Assembly: GCF_036492635.1 (NCBI RefSeq) | Contig: NZ_AP025305.1 | Span: 2,046,001 to 2,110,000 of the forward strand | Direction: 5' to 3' | Source of the DNA: Aureibacter tunicatorum | Lineage (GTDB): Bacteria; Bacteroidota; Bacteroidia; Cytophagales; Cyclobacteriaceae | Length of the DNA: 64,000 nucleotides | Part shown: positions 46,272 to 56,143 of the stretch, in pieces | Numbering within the stretch: position 1 is the stretch's first letter | Layout of the letters: each line of letters opens with the position of its first letter | Program-made: the position numbers and the translations under genes | Notes under the pieces: model-generated | Databases searched by the model: none | The model's input: the letters and a program-made list of their open reading frames with translations, nothing else | Told to the model about the DNA's origin: nothing

Positions 46272-47426
46272 TTATTTCTGAAGTGAATCCAACTTCTTAG
46301 TAATCTCCTCTACCTTTGCTGTCTTGTTGTCTTTTTGGTATATACCAAGAAGAATTTCAAGGACACCTTGGTCGTCAGGCTTAAGAGTTAGAGCTTTTTC
46401 AAAATAAGGTACACCTGCGTTGAATAGTTTTAGTGCTTTTTCTTCAACTTCAGCTCCTTTTTGTTGGTAAGTTTTAAGGTCCATATTGGCAGCTTCATTC
46501 CAAACAGGCACAGCTTGGTTGTAGTAAGCAGCTCCAATTGCATACGTAGCATCATAGTTCTCAGGGTCGATTTCTACTGCTTTTTTGTAAGCGTCAATCG
46601 CATCGTCCCATTTCTTTTGAGCTTCGTAGATATAACCTAGGTCATAATAAAGAACAGCGTTGTTTGGATCATTTTCGATTGACTTCTTGATAGAAGTTTC
46701 CGCGTCTCCAATTCTGTTCAATTCAATCAAAAGGCTAAGCTCTTGTTGGATCAAATCTTTATTATGAGGAAAAGCTTCTCTTGCTTTTGTCGCTACTTCA
46801 AGAGCTTTTTCATAATTTTCATTTTTCTTCTCGATGAAAACTATTGTATTCCATACATCAAGTTTTGCTCCTCCGTGATTAAGGTAACCTTCATAACTTT
46901 CAACAGCAGCCTTGTCATCTCCAAGCTGTTGTGCAGCAACACCACCATAAAGATAAGCATTTGTGTCAGCAGGGTTGATAACTTTTACGAAATCAAAGTT
47001 TTCAACAGCTCCTTCGAAATCGTCTTCATTATAATCTTCTGTCGCTTTGTTCCAGAAGAAACCTTGAAGGTTTGCTAATTGTTGATCAGCTTGCACTGCA
47101 TAAAGCTTAGCTGATTCCATTTCTTTAACATGATCGAATGATTCAACAGCTGTTTTAAGAGCTGCTTCGTCTACAGAAAGGGCAGTTGTATCTTGGGCAA
47201 TGCTGCTATAGATTTGACCTTTGATATACCAAGCCTTAGGGTTTTTATTTACTTTGCCTTTTGGATCATTAGCGAAAGCGGCATCGATTTGCTGCTTCGC
47301 TTCGTTTAGCTCCATTTTGTTCAAGTATGATTCTGCTTTTGTTACAGAACCTTTCACTGGCTTTTGAGCAAAAGCGTTTGCCGAAACTACCGCGGCTAAA
47401 ATTAAGCTTGCGAATACTCTTTTCAT
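46272..47426 (-). CDS. Secreted tetratricopeptide-repeat protein downstream of gyrA
   Basis: 384 residues with a signal peptide (MKRVFASLILAAVVSANAFA). The rest is helical TPR array, with clear units such as NAVLYYDLGYIYEAQKKW and DAIDAYKKAVEIDPENYDA. TPR proteins act as scaffolds in the envelope. It starts 24 nt after gyrA's stop in an arrangement I recall as common in Bacteroidota; probably one transcript with gyrA. Confidence 0.85.
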   Translation of the reverse strand: MKRVFASLILAAVVSANAFAQKPVKGSVTKAESYLNKMELNEAKQQIDAAFANDPKGKVNKNPKAWYIKGQIYSSIAQDTTALSVDEAALKTAVESFDHVKEMESAKLYAVQADQQLANLQGFFWNKATEDYNEDDFEGAVENFDFVKVINPADTNAYLYGGVAAQQLGDDKAAVESYEGYLNHGGAKLDVWNTIVFIEKKNENYEKALEVATKAREAFPHNKDLIQQELSLLIELNRIGDAETSIKKSIENDPNNAVLYYDLGYIYEAQKKWDDAIDAYKKAVEIDPENYDATYAIGAAYYNQAVPVWNEAANMDLKTYQQKGAEVEEKALKLFNAGVPYFEKALTLKPDDQGVLEILLGIYQKDNKTAKVEEITKKLDSLQK

Positions 47427-47450
47427 CTTATATTAATTGTTTCAAAAATT

Positions 47451-49988
47451 TCACGATTGATTTTCAGACTCATCATTTTGTTGTTCAGTCCCTTCGTTTG
47501 ATCCTGTGTTTTCTTCAGAGATCTCTTCATCATCATCTTCAACTTGTTTAACTCTAGTCACAGAAGCTACTTCGTCACTATCGTTCAAGCGAATCAATTT
47601 CACACCTTGAGCTGCTCTACCCATCGTTCTGATACTGCTTACATTCATGCGTATGGTAATGCCGGATTTGGTTATAATCATCAAATCATCAGTGTCTTCC
47701 ACTTCAGTGATGCTTATTAGTTTTCCTGTTTTGTCAGAAATACCGATAGCCTTAACACCTTTTCCGCCTCTTTTTATCATTGAGAATTCGCTAATCAATG
47801 ATCTTTTACCCATACCTGTTTCAGAAACTACCATCAACGTCGCATCGTCATTATGCGTGCAGACTATTCCGATAACTTTGTCATCGTCAGCTTGAAGGCG
47901 AACTCCTCTTACACCTGCAGCAGTTCTGCCCATTGGCCTGATATTGTCTTTCAATGAGAATTTGATCGCTTGGCCATAGCTCGTGCCTAATATGATATTG
48001 TCATCATCCGAAGCTAATTTAACGTCAAGTAGGGAGTCTCCTTCTTTAATTCCCAAGGCAAGAATACCTCTTTTGCTAGGTCTGGAATATGCTTCGAGTC
48101 TAGTTCTTTTAATGATACCTTGCTGAGATACCATTACCAAGTAATTGTTCTCGATATAATCTTGATCATTGAGAGTCTCAACATTAATGATGGTTCTTAC
48201 ACTATCATCTGGTTCGATTTCAATGAGGTTTTGAATAGGTCTTCCTTTGGCTGTTTTACTAGCTTCAGGCACTTGGTAAACTTTTTTCCAGTATAGTTTG
48301 CCTTTTTCAGTGAAGATTAATAAATAATTATGCGCGTTGGCAACGAATAATTGTTCTGTAAAGTCGTCTTCTTTAGAGCCCGCGCCTTTTGATCCAACGC
48401 CACCTCTTCCTTGCGCTTTATATTCAGTAAGGCTAGTTCTTTTGATATATCCTTGATGAGAGACAGTGATCAGCATTTTTTTGTTAGGGATCATGTCTTC
48501 ATCTTCGAAATCTTCAGCGCTGTGTACAATTTCCGTACGGCGGTCATCGCCATATCTTTCATTGACAGCCTCCAATTCTTCTTTGATCAAGCTCATTCTC
48601 AAAGGCTCATTGTCGAGGATTTCATTCAATCGATCAATCAGCTCCATGATTTCAGCGTATTCTTTTTCGATCTTTTCACGCTCAAGTCCAGTCAATCGTT
48701 GAAGTCTCATCTCCAAGATTGCTTTTGCTTGAATATCCGAAAGTTCGAATTTTTCCATTAATTGGGATTTGGCCAACTCAGGATCTCTAGAACTTCTGAT
48801 GAGACTAATAACTTCATCAATATTATCTAAAGCGATCAAGTAACCTTTAAGTATGTGTGCTCTTCTTTCAGCTTCGGCAAGCTCATACTTTGTCCTTCTA
48901 ACGATAACTTCATGACGGTGATCAACATAATGTTTGATCATATCCTTAATGTTAAGCGTCAGTGGTCTTCCTTTTACAAGCGCTACATTATTTACACCAA
49001 AAGTGCTTTGCAGCTGAGTGTATTTGTAAAGATGGTTAAGGACAACATTTGGAATAGCGTCTTTTTTAAGGTCAAAAACTATTCTATATCCATTTCTATC
49101 AGATTCATCTCTAATGTCAGAGATTCCTTCTATTCTCTTTTCGTTGACTAAAGCCGCGGTTTTCTCAATCATTGAAGCTTTGTTTACCATATATGGTATT
49201 TCAGTTACAATGATTTGGGTTTTGCCTGACTTTGCTTCTTCAATAGTTGCCTTGCCTCTCATGACAACTCTTCCTCTGCCTGTTTCAAAAGCAGATTTCA
49301 CGCCGCCATAGCCGTATATGATTCCGCCTGTTGGGAAGTCAGGGGCAGTGATATACTCCATCAATTCAGGGATCGTAATCTCATTATTATCAATGTAGGC
49401 TATCGTGCCATTGATTACCTCTCTTAAGTTATGAGGAGGCATGTTTGTCGCCATACCTACTGCAATACCTGATGCTCCGTTGATTAGCAGGTTAGGTAAT
49501 TTTGCCGGCAATACTGTTGGCTCGTTAAGCGAGTCGTCAAAGTTCGGTTGAAAGTCGACAGTATCTTTATTGATATCTGAAAGCATTTCGTCCGAAATTC
49601 TTTTCAGCCTTGCTTCTGTATAACGCATTGCTGCTGGCGAGTCGCCATCAATAGACCCAAAGTTACCTTGTCCATCGACCAAAGGGTATCTTAAAGACCA
49701 ATCTTGAGCCATACGAACCATAGTGTCGTAGACCGACGAATCTCCATGCGGGTGGTATTTACCAAGAACTTCACCGACGATTCTCGCAGATTTTTTGTAA
49801 GGCTTGTTGTACGTAACGCCCAAGTCCAGCATTCCGTACAGTACTCTCCGGTGAACTGGTTTTAGTCCATCTCTAACATCTGGTAATGCTCTAGATATGA
49901 TTACCGACATCGAATAGTCGATGTAGGCACCTCTCATTTCATCTTCGATGTTGATAGGAATTATATTTTCATTTTCTCCGATTGCCAT
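47451..49988 (-). CDS. gyrA: DNA gyrase subunit A
   Basis: 845 residues. Active-site tyrosine Y123 in MRYTEARL, quinolone-resistance region HGDSSVYDT at 81-89 with the susceptible-type S84 and D88, and C-terminal beta-pinwheel repeats with the GyrA-box-like [10 protein letters not shown]. The tail ends in an acidic low-complexity stretch ([15 protein letters not shown]). With GyrB it supercoils DNA. The resistance-associated residues are wild-type. Confidence 0.97.
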   Translation of the reverse strand: MAIGENENIIPINIEDEMRGAYIDYSMSVIISRALPDVRDGLKPVHRRVLYGMLDLGVTYNKPYKKSARIVGEVLGKYHPHGDSSVYDTMVRMAQDWSLRYPLVDGQGNFGSIDGDSPAAMRYTEARLKRISDEMLSDINKDTVDFQPNFDDSLNEPTVLPAKLPNLLINGASGIAVGMATNMPPHNLREVINGTIAYIDNNEITIPELMEYITAPDFPTGGIIYGYGGVKSAFETGRGRVVMRGKATIEEAKSGKTQIIVTEIPYMVNKASMIEKTAALVNEKRIEGISDIRDESDRNGYRIVFDLKKDAIPNVVLNHLYKYTQLQSTFGVNNVALVKGRPLTLNIKDMIKHYVDHRHEVIVRRTKYELAEAERRAHILKGYLIALDNIDEVISLIRSSRDPELAKSQLMEKFELSDIQAKAILEMRLQRLTGLEREKIEKEYAEIMELIDRLNEILDNEPLRMSLIKEELEAVNERYGDDRRTEIVHSAEDFEDEDMIPNKKMLITVSHQGYIKRTSLTEYKAQGRGGVGSKGAGSKEDDFTEQLFVANAHNYLLIFTEKGKLYWKKVYQVPEASKTAKGRPIQNLIEIEPDDSVRTIINVETLNDQDYIENNYLVMVSQQGIIKRTRLEAYSRPSKRGILALGIKEGDSLLDVKLASDDDNIILGTSYGQAIKFSLKDNIRPMGRTAAGVRGVRLQADDDKVIGIVCTHNDDATLMVVSETGMGKRSLISEFSMIKRGGKGVKAIGISDKTGKLISITEVEDTDDLMIITKSGITIRMNVSSIRTMGRAAQGVKLIRLNDSDEVASVTRVKQVEDDDEEISEENTGSNEGTEQQNDESENQS

Positions 49989-50111
49989 ATATTATCGAAT
50001 AAATAATCAAAAACGATTTCTTAATTAAAAAAAATGCTAAAAGCAAAACTGCGAACAGTAATGAAATGCAATATAGTCATTCTTACTATTTGTAAGAAAT
50101 AATCCAATAGC

Positions 50112-50141
50112 AAAAAGGCTGATTTTTGTTAAAATCAGCCT
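50112..50141 (-). terminator. Terminator of the outer-membrane protein gene
   Basis: Perfect 11-bp stem AGGCTGATTTT/AAAATCAGCCT with a 4-nt loop and a T run on the minus strand, 20 nt beyond the stop. Confidence 0.8.
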
Positions 50142-50160
50142 CTTGCAAGTCTTAGTTTTT

Positions 50161-51243
50161 TTACATTCCCGCCGGTCTAGGCTGAAATTTAGCTTTATCC
50201 TTTCTTCTGTAGTTTTGAAGAGTCTTAGGAATTTGTCCGATTTTTGGATTCTGAGGATAAACTAAAGGTTGCCCTCGGTACGCTTGATCACCATGAGCAT
50301 GTTTCATTTGTGTCTCGCAACTATGTATTGGACAGCGTTTGATTTCAGGTATTCTGATTTTGACGCCTAAAGTTATAGCAAATGCATTTTGACTTGTTTT
50401 TAATGTGCTTGTTGATTCAGGGAGTAGTACTTGGTAGTTTTTAAACTCATAAGACGGTCTGATAAAAACTCTAAAGTATTCTGAAAAGACTCTCTCGATA
50501 GGCATTCCCACATTAATTGTCATTGAGCGTTCAAGAGCATCTTTGGAAAAACCTTTTCCAAGACTGGTTTTTCCAAATTGCATATCCAATACGTAGGTGA
50601 AACCTTTGTAGTGATATAATTCAGCGCCAAGAGTCAAATAATATTTGAAAAAAGCACTTTTTATTTCAGGATTGAGTTCAATGAGCGTGCCGTTCAAATT
50701 TGATTCAGGGCTTAATTTTTTTAGTCTGTGAGTTGCGTATGTTAAACCAAGCCCAGCTCTAAACCTTCTGCCAAATAAGTAATTAAAATTGAGGTCTATA
50801 GGAACTCCGCTTCCCACACCCTTGTATACAACCTGTTGACCGTTGGTTTCAAGTTTTTGATAATTAGGAAAGTTTTCAGCTTCACCAATATACTCAGGAG
50901 CATTTAGCCAATTTTTGTATAGTTTATTGTCGGCATCTCCAATGAGAATATTTTTGCTCCCTGCTAAATATATACTTTGAGAGCTTAAATCTGTATTGTA
51001 GAAAGTTGCCTCATAGCCAGCTGAGAATGAAAACATGAATCTATTGAGAATTTCTCTGAATCGGTTAGGTTTCAATTCAGGATTATTCGCATATATATCA
51101 TCAAGATTGTATTCTCTGTTGGCATTTTCCTTTTTGGCTTCTTTTTTCATTTCCTTTTGCGCAAATAGGCTTGTAGAAATGGTAGAAAGCAAAAATATGG
51201 CGGCAATTATTTTAAAATCTTTTGAAAATCGGCTTTTTCGCAT
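50161..51243 (-). CDS. Outer-membrane beta-barrel-like protein with Cys/His/Pro tail
   Basis: 360 residues with a signal peptide (about 1-28, ending FAQ). The middle alternates amphipathic strands (FRAGLGLTYATHRL, FFKYYLTLGAELYHYKGFTYV, FRVFIRPSYEFKNYQV), as in 8- to 12-stranded barrels. The last about 55 residues form a Cys/His/Pro-rich tail (CPIHSCETQMKHAHGDQ, KIGQIPKTLQNYRRK) which is odd for a barrel and may be periplasmic. No family recognised. Confidence 0.65.
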   Translation of the reverse strand: MRKSRFSKDFKIIAAIFLLSTISTSLFAQKEMKKEAKKENANREYNLDDIYANNPELKPNRFREILNRFMFSFSAGYEATFYNTDLSSQSIYLAGSKNILIGDADNKLYKNWLNAPEYIGEAENFPNYQKLETNGQQVVYKGVGSGVPIDLNFNYLFGRRFRAGLGLTYATHRLKKLSPESNLNGTLIELNPEIKSAFFKYYLTLGAELYHYKGFTYVLDMQFGKTSLGKGFSKDALERSMTINVGMPIERVFSEYFRVFIRPSYEFKNYQVLLPESTSTLKTSQNAFAITLGVKIRIPEIKRCPIHSCETQMKHAHGDQAYRGQPLVYPQNPKIGQIPKTLQNYRRKDKAKFQPRPAGM

Positions 51244-51265
51244 AAATAAATCATTATCCCCATAG

Positions 51266-51330
51266 TAAAAACGTGCGAGATAGGTTTATTGCATAAATCT
51301 TTAAATAAAATTCAAGCCTATCGCACGTTT
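51266..51330 (-). terminator. Terminator of the C-S lyase gene
   Basis: Long imperfect stem AAACGTGCGATAGG with a 2-nt bulge in the other arm (CCTATCTCGCACGTTT), followed by TTTTT on the minus strand, about 80 nt after the stop. Confidence 0.55.
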
Positions 51331-51411
51331 ACATGTAAGGTAGCTATTTTTTTTAAAACTTTATAATAAAATGAGTTGCATTATACTCTTTAGCTTATCT
51401 CAGTGTACTTA

Positions 51412-52587
51412 TTATAATTCAATATAAGATTGCCTTATTTGTTCTAAAGCCTTGACTAATAATGATCTTTGTGTTGCGAAGTTTAAACGCATAAACATGC
51501 CATAATTTTTTCCAAATATTTTACCATGGCTTAAGCCAACTTCTGCTTTTTGATAGAAAAAGTGCTTTAATTGATTTTCGTTTTCAAAAGGCATGTCAGT
51601 GCAGTCAAGCCAAAGTAAAAATGTAGAGTCAGGCTTATTAGGCTTGATTTTAGGTGTATATTGAGTTAAATAATCAATTGCAAAATCACGATTGCCCTTC
51701 AAGTATTGCAATGATTGTTGATGCCATTCCATGCCGCTTTCGTAAGCTGCTTCAAAGGCTGTGTAACCAAGAAGATTGCCCGAGAAAAGATGAAGTCTTT
51801 CCAGTTCTCTTTTAAATTTTGACCTAAATTTGATATCGGGAATAGATACAACTGAAGCAGCCATTCCAGCTAAATTGAAAGTCTTGCCTGGCGAAAAACA
51901 AGAAATTATATTTTTGAAATTGTTTTTTTGCATCAGGCTGACATGCTTTTTAGAGTTATCTAAAATTATGTCACAATGAATTTCATCTGAAATTACTAGA
52001 ACATTATGAGTTTCTGCCAAATGTAAGATTTTGTCTAAATCTTCATTAGAGAAAATTTTGCCGACCGGATTGTGCGGATTGCATAATAAAAAAATATCAA
52101 TGCCTTGCTTGAAACAATCTTCTAAATTCTTAAAATCAATCTGGTAGTTTCCATTTGAATCTATAATAAGAGGGCTTTCGACTATTGCACAACCGTTGTC
52201 TTTGATAATTTGATAGAATGGGTGATAAACAGGGGTGTTGATGGCAACTTTATTGAATTTAGTAGCGAATATCGAGATAAGCATAGACAGAGAAGGAACA
52301 ACTGCTGGACTAAAACAAAGCCATTCTTCTTTGATGTGAATATTATGTCTAATATTCATCCATTTTATAAAACTATTGTAGAAATTATCACTTTGTAAAG
52401 TATAACCAAAAAGAGGGTGTTCAATTCTTTTTTTTAATGCAATTGTTATTTCATTGCAAACTGGAAGGTCCATGTCAGCTACCCATAAAGGTATGACTTT
52501 TTCATTTCCAAATAATTTCTTTCTAAAATTATATTTAATAGTATTTGTGTGATTTCGATCTATTTGAATGTCAAAATTATATTGCAT
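51412..52587 (-). CDS. PatB/MalY-type C-S lyase (cystathionine beta-lyase-like)
   Basis: 391 residues, fold-type I PLP enzyme. N-terminal PLWVADMDLPV near residue 33, the substrate region PVYHPFYQIIKDNG, NPHNPVGKIFS, SDEIHCDI and the PLP lysine K235 in CFSPGKTFNLAGMAASVV. The PatB/MalY family cleaves C-S bonds of cystathionine or cysteine conjugates. Substrate is not certain; it stands alone. Confidence 0.85.
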   Translation of the reverse strand: MQYNFDIQIDRNHTNTIKYNFRKKLFGNEKVIPLWVADMDLPVCNEITIALKKRIEHPLFGYTLQSDNFYNSFIKWMNIRHNIHIKEEWLCFSPAVVPSLSMLISIFATKFNKVAINTPVYHPFYQIIKDNGCAIVESPLIIDSNGNYQIDFKNLEDCFKQGIDIFLLCNPHNPVGKIFSNEDLDKILHLAETHNVLVISDEIHCDIILDNSKKHVSLMQKNNFKNIISCFSPGKTFNLAGMAASVVSIPDIKFRSKFKRELERLHLFSGNLLGYTAFEAAYESGMEWHQQSLQYLKGNRDFAIDYLTQYTPKIKPNKPDSTFLLWLDCTDMPFENENQLKHFFYQKAEVGLSHGKIFGKNYGMFMRLNFATQRSLLVKALEQIRQSYIEL

Positions 52588-52752
52588 TATAAGATAAGTT
52601 TAGTTAAAGCGATTTTCATGAAAAGATCTTGCAAAAAACGGAAAAAATACGTATTATATTAACATTGAAAGGTATTTTGTTGATGTTAATAACAAGTTAC
52701 ACTTTTATGAAGTTAAAGGGAAATACGGTCTAATAATTTATTGTAAATTTTA

Positions 52753-54744
52753 TTGATTAAAGTTTTACTTAAATATAGAAACTTTTCTATTGCATATTTT
52801 TGCATCATTCTCTGGAATTGTTTGGGGGGTGAGAGATTATGTGCTCAAAATTATAAGACTGATACAGTTTTTATGAAGGCAAATTCTCTGCTAATTTTGC
52901 CTGATACAACTATTTTGTATTCCGAAGACACTACTATTACCATTTGTGATTCACTTAATTATTATTTGAGTAATGATTTAGGGAATGGAAGTAGGAATTT
53001 CTTCTCCAAATTAGAGGACTTCTCTAAAAAGAAGCATTTTTTAAGTCAGTTATTCAGCTCTCTTATTCATTTTCCCAAGCCTAAAAAGGATAAAGTGGTC
53101 ACCAAAATGGAGGAAAGCGAGAAGCCTTATCGGCAATGGGAAGGATATGAAATCGCTGAAGTTAATTATAAAAGAGTAGATGTGTTTGGCGCAAGCGTTG
53201 ATGATACCACAAAAGTCAGCGAAAACAAATGGGTGAACATCGCGAATAACACTCATATGCATACGGTCACTTGGGCGATAAAGAAAAATATCTATCTTAA
53301 ACCAGGGGATAAAATAAGACCGGAAGCAATTTCTGATAATGAGAGAGTAGTTAGGTCTTTGCCGAATGTTAGGGATGCGAAAATATATGTGAGGCCTTTA
53401 GATAGTGCTGATAGTCTTGTGGCTTTGGATGTTGTTACCCAAGATAATTTTCCTATATTTTTTTCAGGAAGTTTGTCAGGTTTGAATAGAGGAGCCGTTG
53501 GGTTTGTACATAAGAATTTCTTGGGTATGGGGCATGAATTTGGCGCTTCGATGATTGTGAACTCGCAAGAAAAACAACAATTTGGATATGATATTGAATA
53601 TTTAGTGCCAAATATAAGAAGGTCGTTTATAAATGCCTCTGTAGGTCTAACAGATGTTTATGATGAAAAATCTTTTAGAGCCGGCGTGTATAGAGATTTT
53701 TATCACCCGTCAGTTAAATACGCTGGGGGAGCATTTTATTCATTGGGGAGAAAAAGATTAGATAGAGTTGTGCCTTTGGTGGATTTAGATGCTCAAGAGA
53801 TTCCATGGTTTGATCAACAGTTGCAGGATTATTGGTTTGCTAGATCGTTTCCAATCAAGGATTTTAATCCGCAATGTGATTTGCAGAGATTTCGGTTTGT
53901 TGTTGCTGCTAGATATATTCAAGATGACATTTATACTGACAATAATATTATGATGGACACTATACCATCATTAAAAAGCAGGAAAATGGTGATGGGAAGT
54001 ATTGGCTTGTCATCTAGACGATATTTCAAGGATAAGTTTATTTTCTCATTTGGCAAAAATGAAGATATTCCACATGGAGAAAGATTCGAGCTAACTTATG
54101 GAAAAGAATTCATTGAAAATGGAGTAAGAGATTACTTTGGGCTTAGAATGGCCAAAGGTAATTTTGTGAAGAGGTTTGGTTATTTACAAGGTCAGTTGGA
54201 TTTTAGTGGTTTTTTTAGAGATAGGCATATCGAAGAAGGAATGATAAGTGGTAAGTTTAGTTATTTTAGTCATTTGTTCAGCAAGCATCATTTGAAGATA
54301 AGGCAGTTTATAAATTTAAGGTACGCAGTAGGTATAAATAGATTACCCGACGAATACTTGGAATTAAGCAGCGATAGAGGTATTAGAGGTGTTAATGACC
54401 AGGACATTCGGGGAAATCAGATGTTAGTGGCTAATTTTGAAACGGTTAAATTTACAGCGCTGCAACCTATGGGGTTTCGACTTGCTGTGTTTTTCTTCAC
54501 AGACATAGGCTTGTTAAGTGATCGTAACAAATCCCTATTTAAGGGAAGTGGTTATGCTGGTTTTGGTTTGGGTATTAGAGCCAGAAATGACCATTTGGTA
54601 TTTAAAACTATACAGTTGAGGTTAGGCTATTATCCTGTGTTGCCGGATCGATATCATCATGTTGCATTTGATTTGGCGGGTCAGGGTGTATTGCAAGTGG
54701 ATGATTTTGATATTGGCCGTCCTGAAGTGTTGCCCTTTAGATAA
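52753..54744 (+). CDS. Omp85-superfamily outer-membrane protein
   Basis: 663 residues from TTG at 52753; a stop at 52744 and no in-frame ATG before residue about 40 support it. A weak signal peptide (about 1-32, ending CAQ) precedes a linker, then a single POTRA-like region (about 133-236, AIKKNIYLKPGDKI, ISDNERVVRSLPNVRDAKI, LVALDVVTQD) and a C-terminal barrel with the Omp85 loop-6 motif RGIRG at 542-546. Such proteins insert or secrete proteins or lipids at the outer membrane; BamA has five POTRAs, this has one, so a TamA-, FhaC- or PlpD-like role is more likely. Confidence 0.75.
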   Translation: MIKVLLKYRNFSIAYFCIILWNCLGGERLCAQNYKTDTVFMKANSLLILPDTTILYSEDTTITICDSLNYYLSNDLGNGSRNFFSKLEDFSKKKHFLSQLFSSLIHFPKPKKDKVVTKMEESEKPYRQWEGYEIAEVNYKRVDVFGASVDDTTKVSENKWVNIANNTHMHTVTWAIKKNIYLKPGDKIRPEAISDNERVVRSLPNVRDAKIYVRPLDSADSLVALDVVTQDNFPIFFSGSLSGLNRGAVGFVHKNFLGMGHEFGASMIVNSQEKQQFGYDIEYLVPNIRRSFINASVGLTDVYDEKSFRAGVYRDFYHPSVKYAGGAFYSLGRKRLDRVVPLVDLDAQEIPWFDQQLQDYWFARSFPIKDFNPQCDLQRFRFVVAARYIQDDIYTDNNIMMDTIPSLKSRKMVMGSIGLSSRRYFKDKFIFSFGKNEDIPHGERFELTYGKEFIENGVRDYFGLRMAKGNFVKRFGYLQGQLDFSGFFRDRHIEEGMISGKFSYFSHLFSKHHLKIRQFINLRYAVGINRLPDEYLELSSDRGIRGVNDQDIRGNQMLVANFETVKFTALQPMGFRLAVFFFTDIGLLSDRNKSLFKGSGYAGFGLGIRARNDHLVFKTIQLRLGYYPVLPDRYHHVAFDLAGQGVLQVDDFDIGRPEVLPFR

Positions 54745-54747
54745 AAA

Positions 54748-54775
54748 AACTCGCCTAAGTTGATAAAGGCGAGTT
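54748..54775 (-). terminator. Hairpin between convergent Omp85 and lipoprotein genes
   Basis: Perfect 9-bp stem AACTCGCCT/AGGCGAGTT with a 10-nt loop; the T run is on the minus strand, serving the lipoprotein gene, and the + gene ends 4 nt before it. Confidence 0.75.
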
Positions 54776-54784
54776 ATTATTGGA

Positions 54785-55201
54785 CTACTTTTCTTTTGTT
54801 TGAGCTTCTTTAATGGATGAGTTCATCGCATTGCTAACTTCTTTGATTTTTACTTCTTCTTTTTTGAGGTAATTTATTGCATCATCTATAGGTAATGTGT
54901 CGTATTTGGCATTGAAACCACGCATCCACTTCATCATCATATGGTCTGCGTTATCGAGATTATTTGATATCTTTTTAAGCTCTTGGACTTGAGTGGCGTT
55001 AAGCGAGTCTTTTGATAAACTATCAATTTGTGAATTGATGTTTTTTTTCAAATTCATGATGTCTTGCATCTTAGGCATAACATCGTCGTGAATTTTCATT
55101 ACATTTTTGTAAAGTGTCTCTTTTTCAAGCTTTTTCTTATCTGTGCATGAGTAAGTGAAACATGAAATGACAATCGCAGTTAAAAAGAATAATTTTTTCA
55201 T
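54785..55201 (-). CDS. Small helical lipoprotein
   Basis: 138 residues, signal peptide ending YSC (Cys 19). The mature part is a helical bundle rich in Met and Lys (KIHDDVMPKMQDIMNLKK, DHMMMKWMRGFNAKY) of a type often annotated in Bacteroidota as viral A-type inclusion protein; that name carries no meaning. The His/Met-rich helices might bind metal, but no motif proves it. Function unknown. Confidence 0.75.
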   Translation of the reverse strand: MKKLFFLTAIVISCFTYSCTDKKKLEKETLYKNVMKIHDDVMPKMQDIMNLKKNINSQIDSLSKDSLNATQVQELKKISNNLDNADHMMMKWMRGFNAKYDTLPIDDAINYLKKEEVKIKEVSNAMNSSIKEAQTKEK

Positions 55202-55271
55202 TAAGATCTTTATTATAGTTTGACAATGGTAGATTTAATGTTTTCGTATTATGCACAAGTTAAGAAAATAC

Positions 55272-56138
55272 TTATTTGCTTTCATATTTTTCATCGCCAA
55301 TTATTATTTCCTCTTCTACAACTCCACTGGCTTGAAATAGCCCGAGTGCTCCACCTGAAATATTTGAAGCAGGGTTGGCCGGGACAGAAGAAAATAAGCC
55401 GCCATCATTGTTTAACACTTTACTTAAATCATTATAATATTTATAGGATTCTGGAGTAAGACTGCTGATTTGAAGTCTGGCAAGGTCATCTAATTTATAG
55501 TAGACAGGAGAGGGAAAGTCGGTTAATTTTCCACTGATGATTTGATCATCGATTACATAGACATTGTTCCCATTATTGTTAATGATTGTGTCGTTTCTGT
55601 AAAACCTGAATTGATAATAATCTTTGGTTTCTTCAGGCTCTGTAGTGGTTAGTAAAATTTGATAATAATAGCCTTTTTGATCCTCTGGTAATAAATTTCG
55701 TTGATCGTATCTTCTTTGATCAAATTTCCAAGTTAGCTTTTCTATTTCATTGATTTGATTTAGCTTGTTTTCAGAAAAGTATGTATTTCCTTCATGCTCA
55801 ATCATTAATTTATACGTTGCTCCGAATTTACCCATATAACTTCTGTTGGAGAAATAAGCATTTTCCTCAGGAAAATATGTGTATTGATAGACCGTTTCTT
55901 CATTGTCTAATATTTCTATGACTTTGACATTTGCATCGTTAATATAACTTTTATTATCTGTGTCATAGAATCCTTGTGATAAGCTAAGTTGGACATAATG
56001 TCTCTTTTTTTTGTTGATAACAAGGCCTTCGACAACCATCTTGGGTTTGGATTGCTCATTGTCTAATGTGATAACTTCTTCGCAACCAAATATGAATATG
56101 CTTATCAATACTGAAAGAAATATGTTAATCGTTTTCAT
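55272..56138 (-). CDS. DUF4249-domain lipoprotein
   Basis: 288 residues, lipoprotein signal peptide ending FGC (Cys 19). The beta-rich body (PKMVVEGLVINKKKRHYVQLSLS, DANVKVIEILDNEETVY, ATYKLMIEHEGNTYF) fits the DUF4249 family. In Bacteroidota these lipoproteins occur next to TonB-dependent receptors and probably act as the outer-surface lid or substrate-binding partner. It starts 5 nt after the receptor's stop, so both are one operon. Confidence 0.85.
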   Translation of the reverse strand: MKTINIFLSVLISIFIFGCEEVITLDNEQSKPKMVVEGLVINKKKRHYVQLSLSQGFYDTDNKSYINDANVKVIEILDNEETVYQYTYFPEENAYFSNRSYMGKFGATYKLMIEHEGNTYFSENKLNQINEIEKLTWKFDQRRYDQRNLLPEDQKGYYYQILLTTTEPEETKDYYQFRFYRNDTIINNNGNNVYVIDDQIISGKLTDFPSPVYYKLDDLARLQISSLTPESYKYYNDLSKVLNNDGGLFSSVPANPASNISGGALGLFQASGVVEEEIIIGDEKYESK

Positions 56139-56143
56139 CAGAT

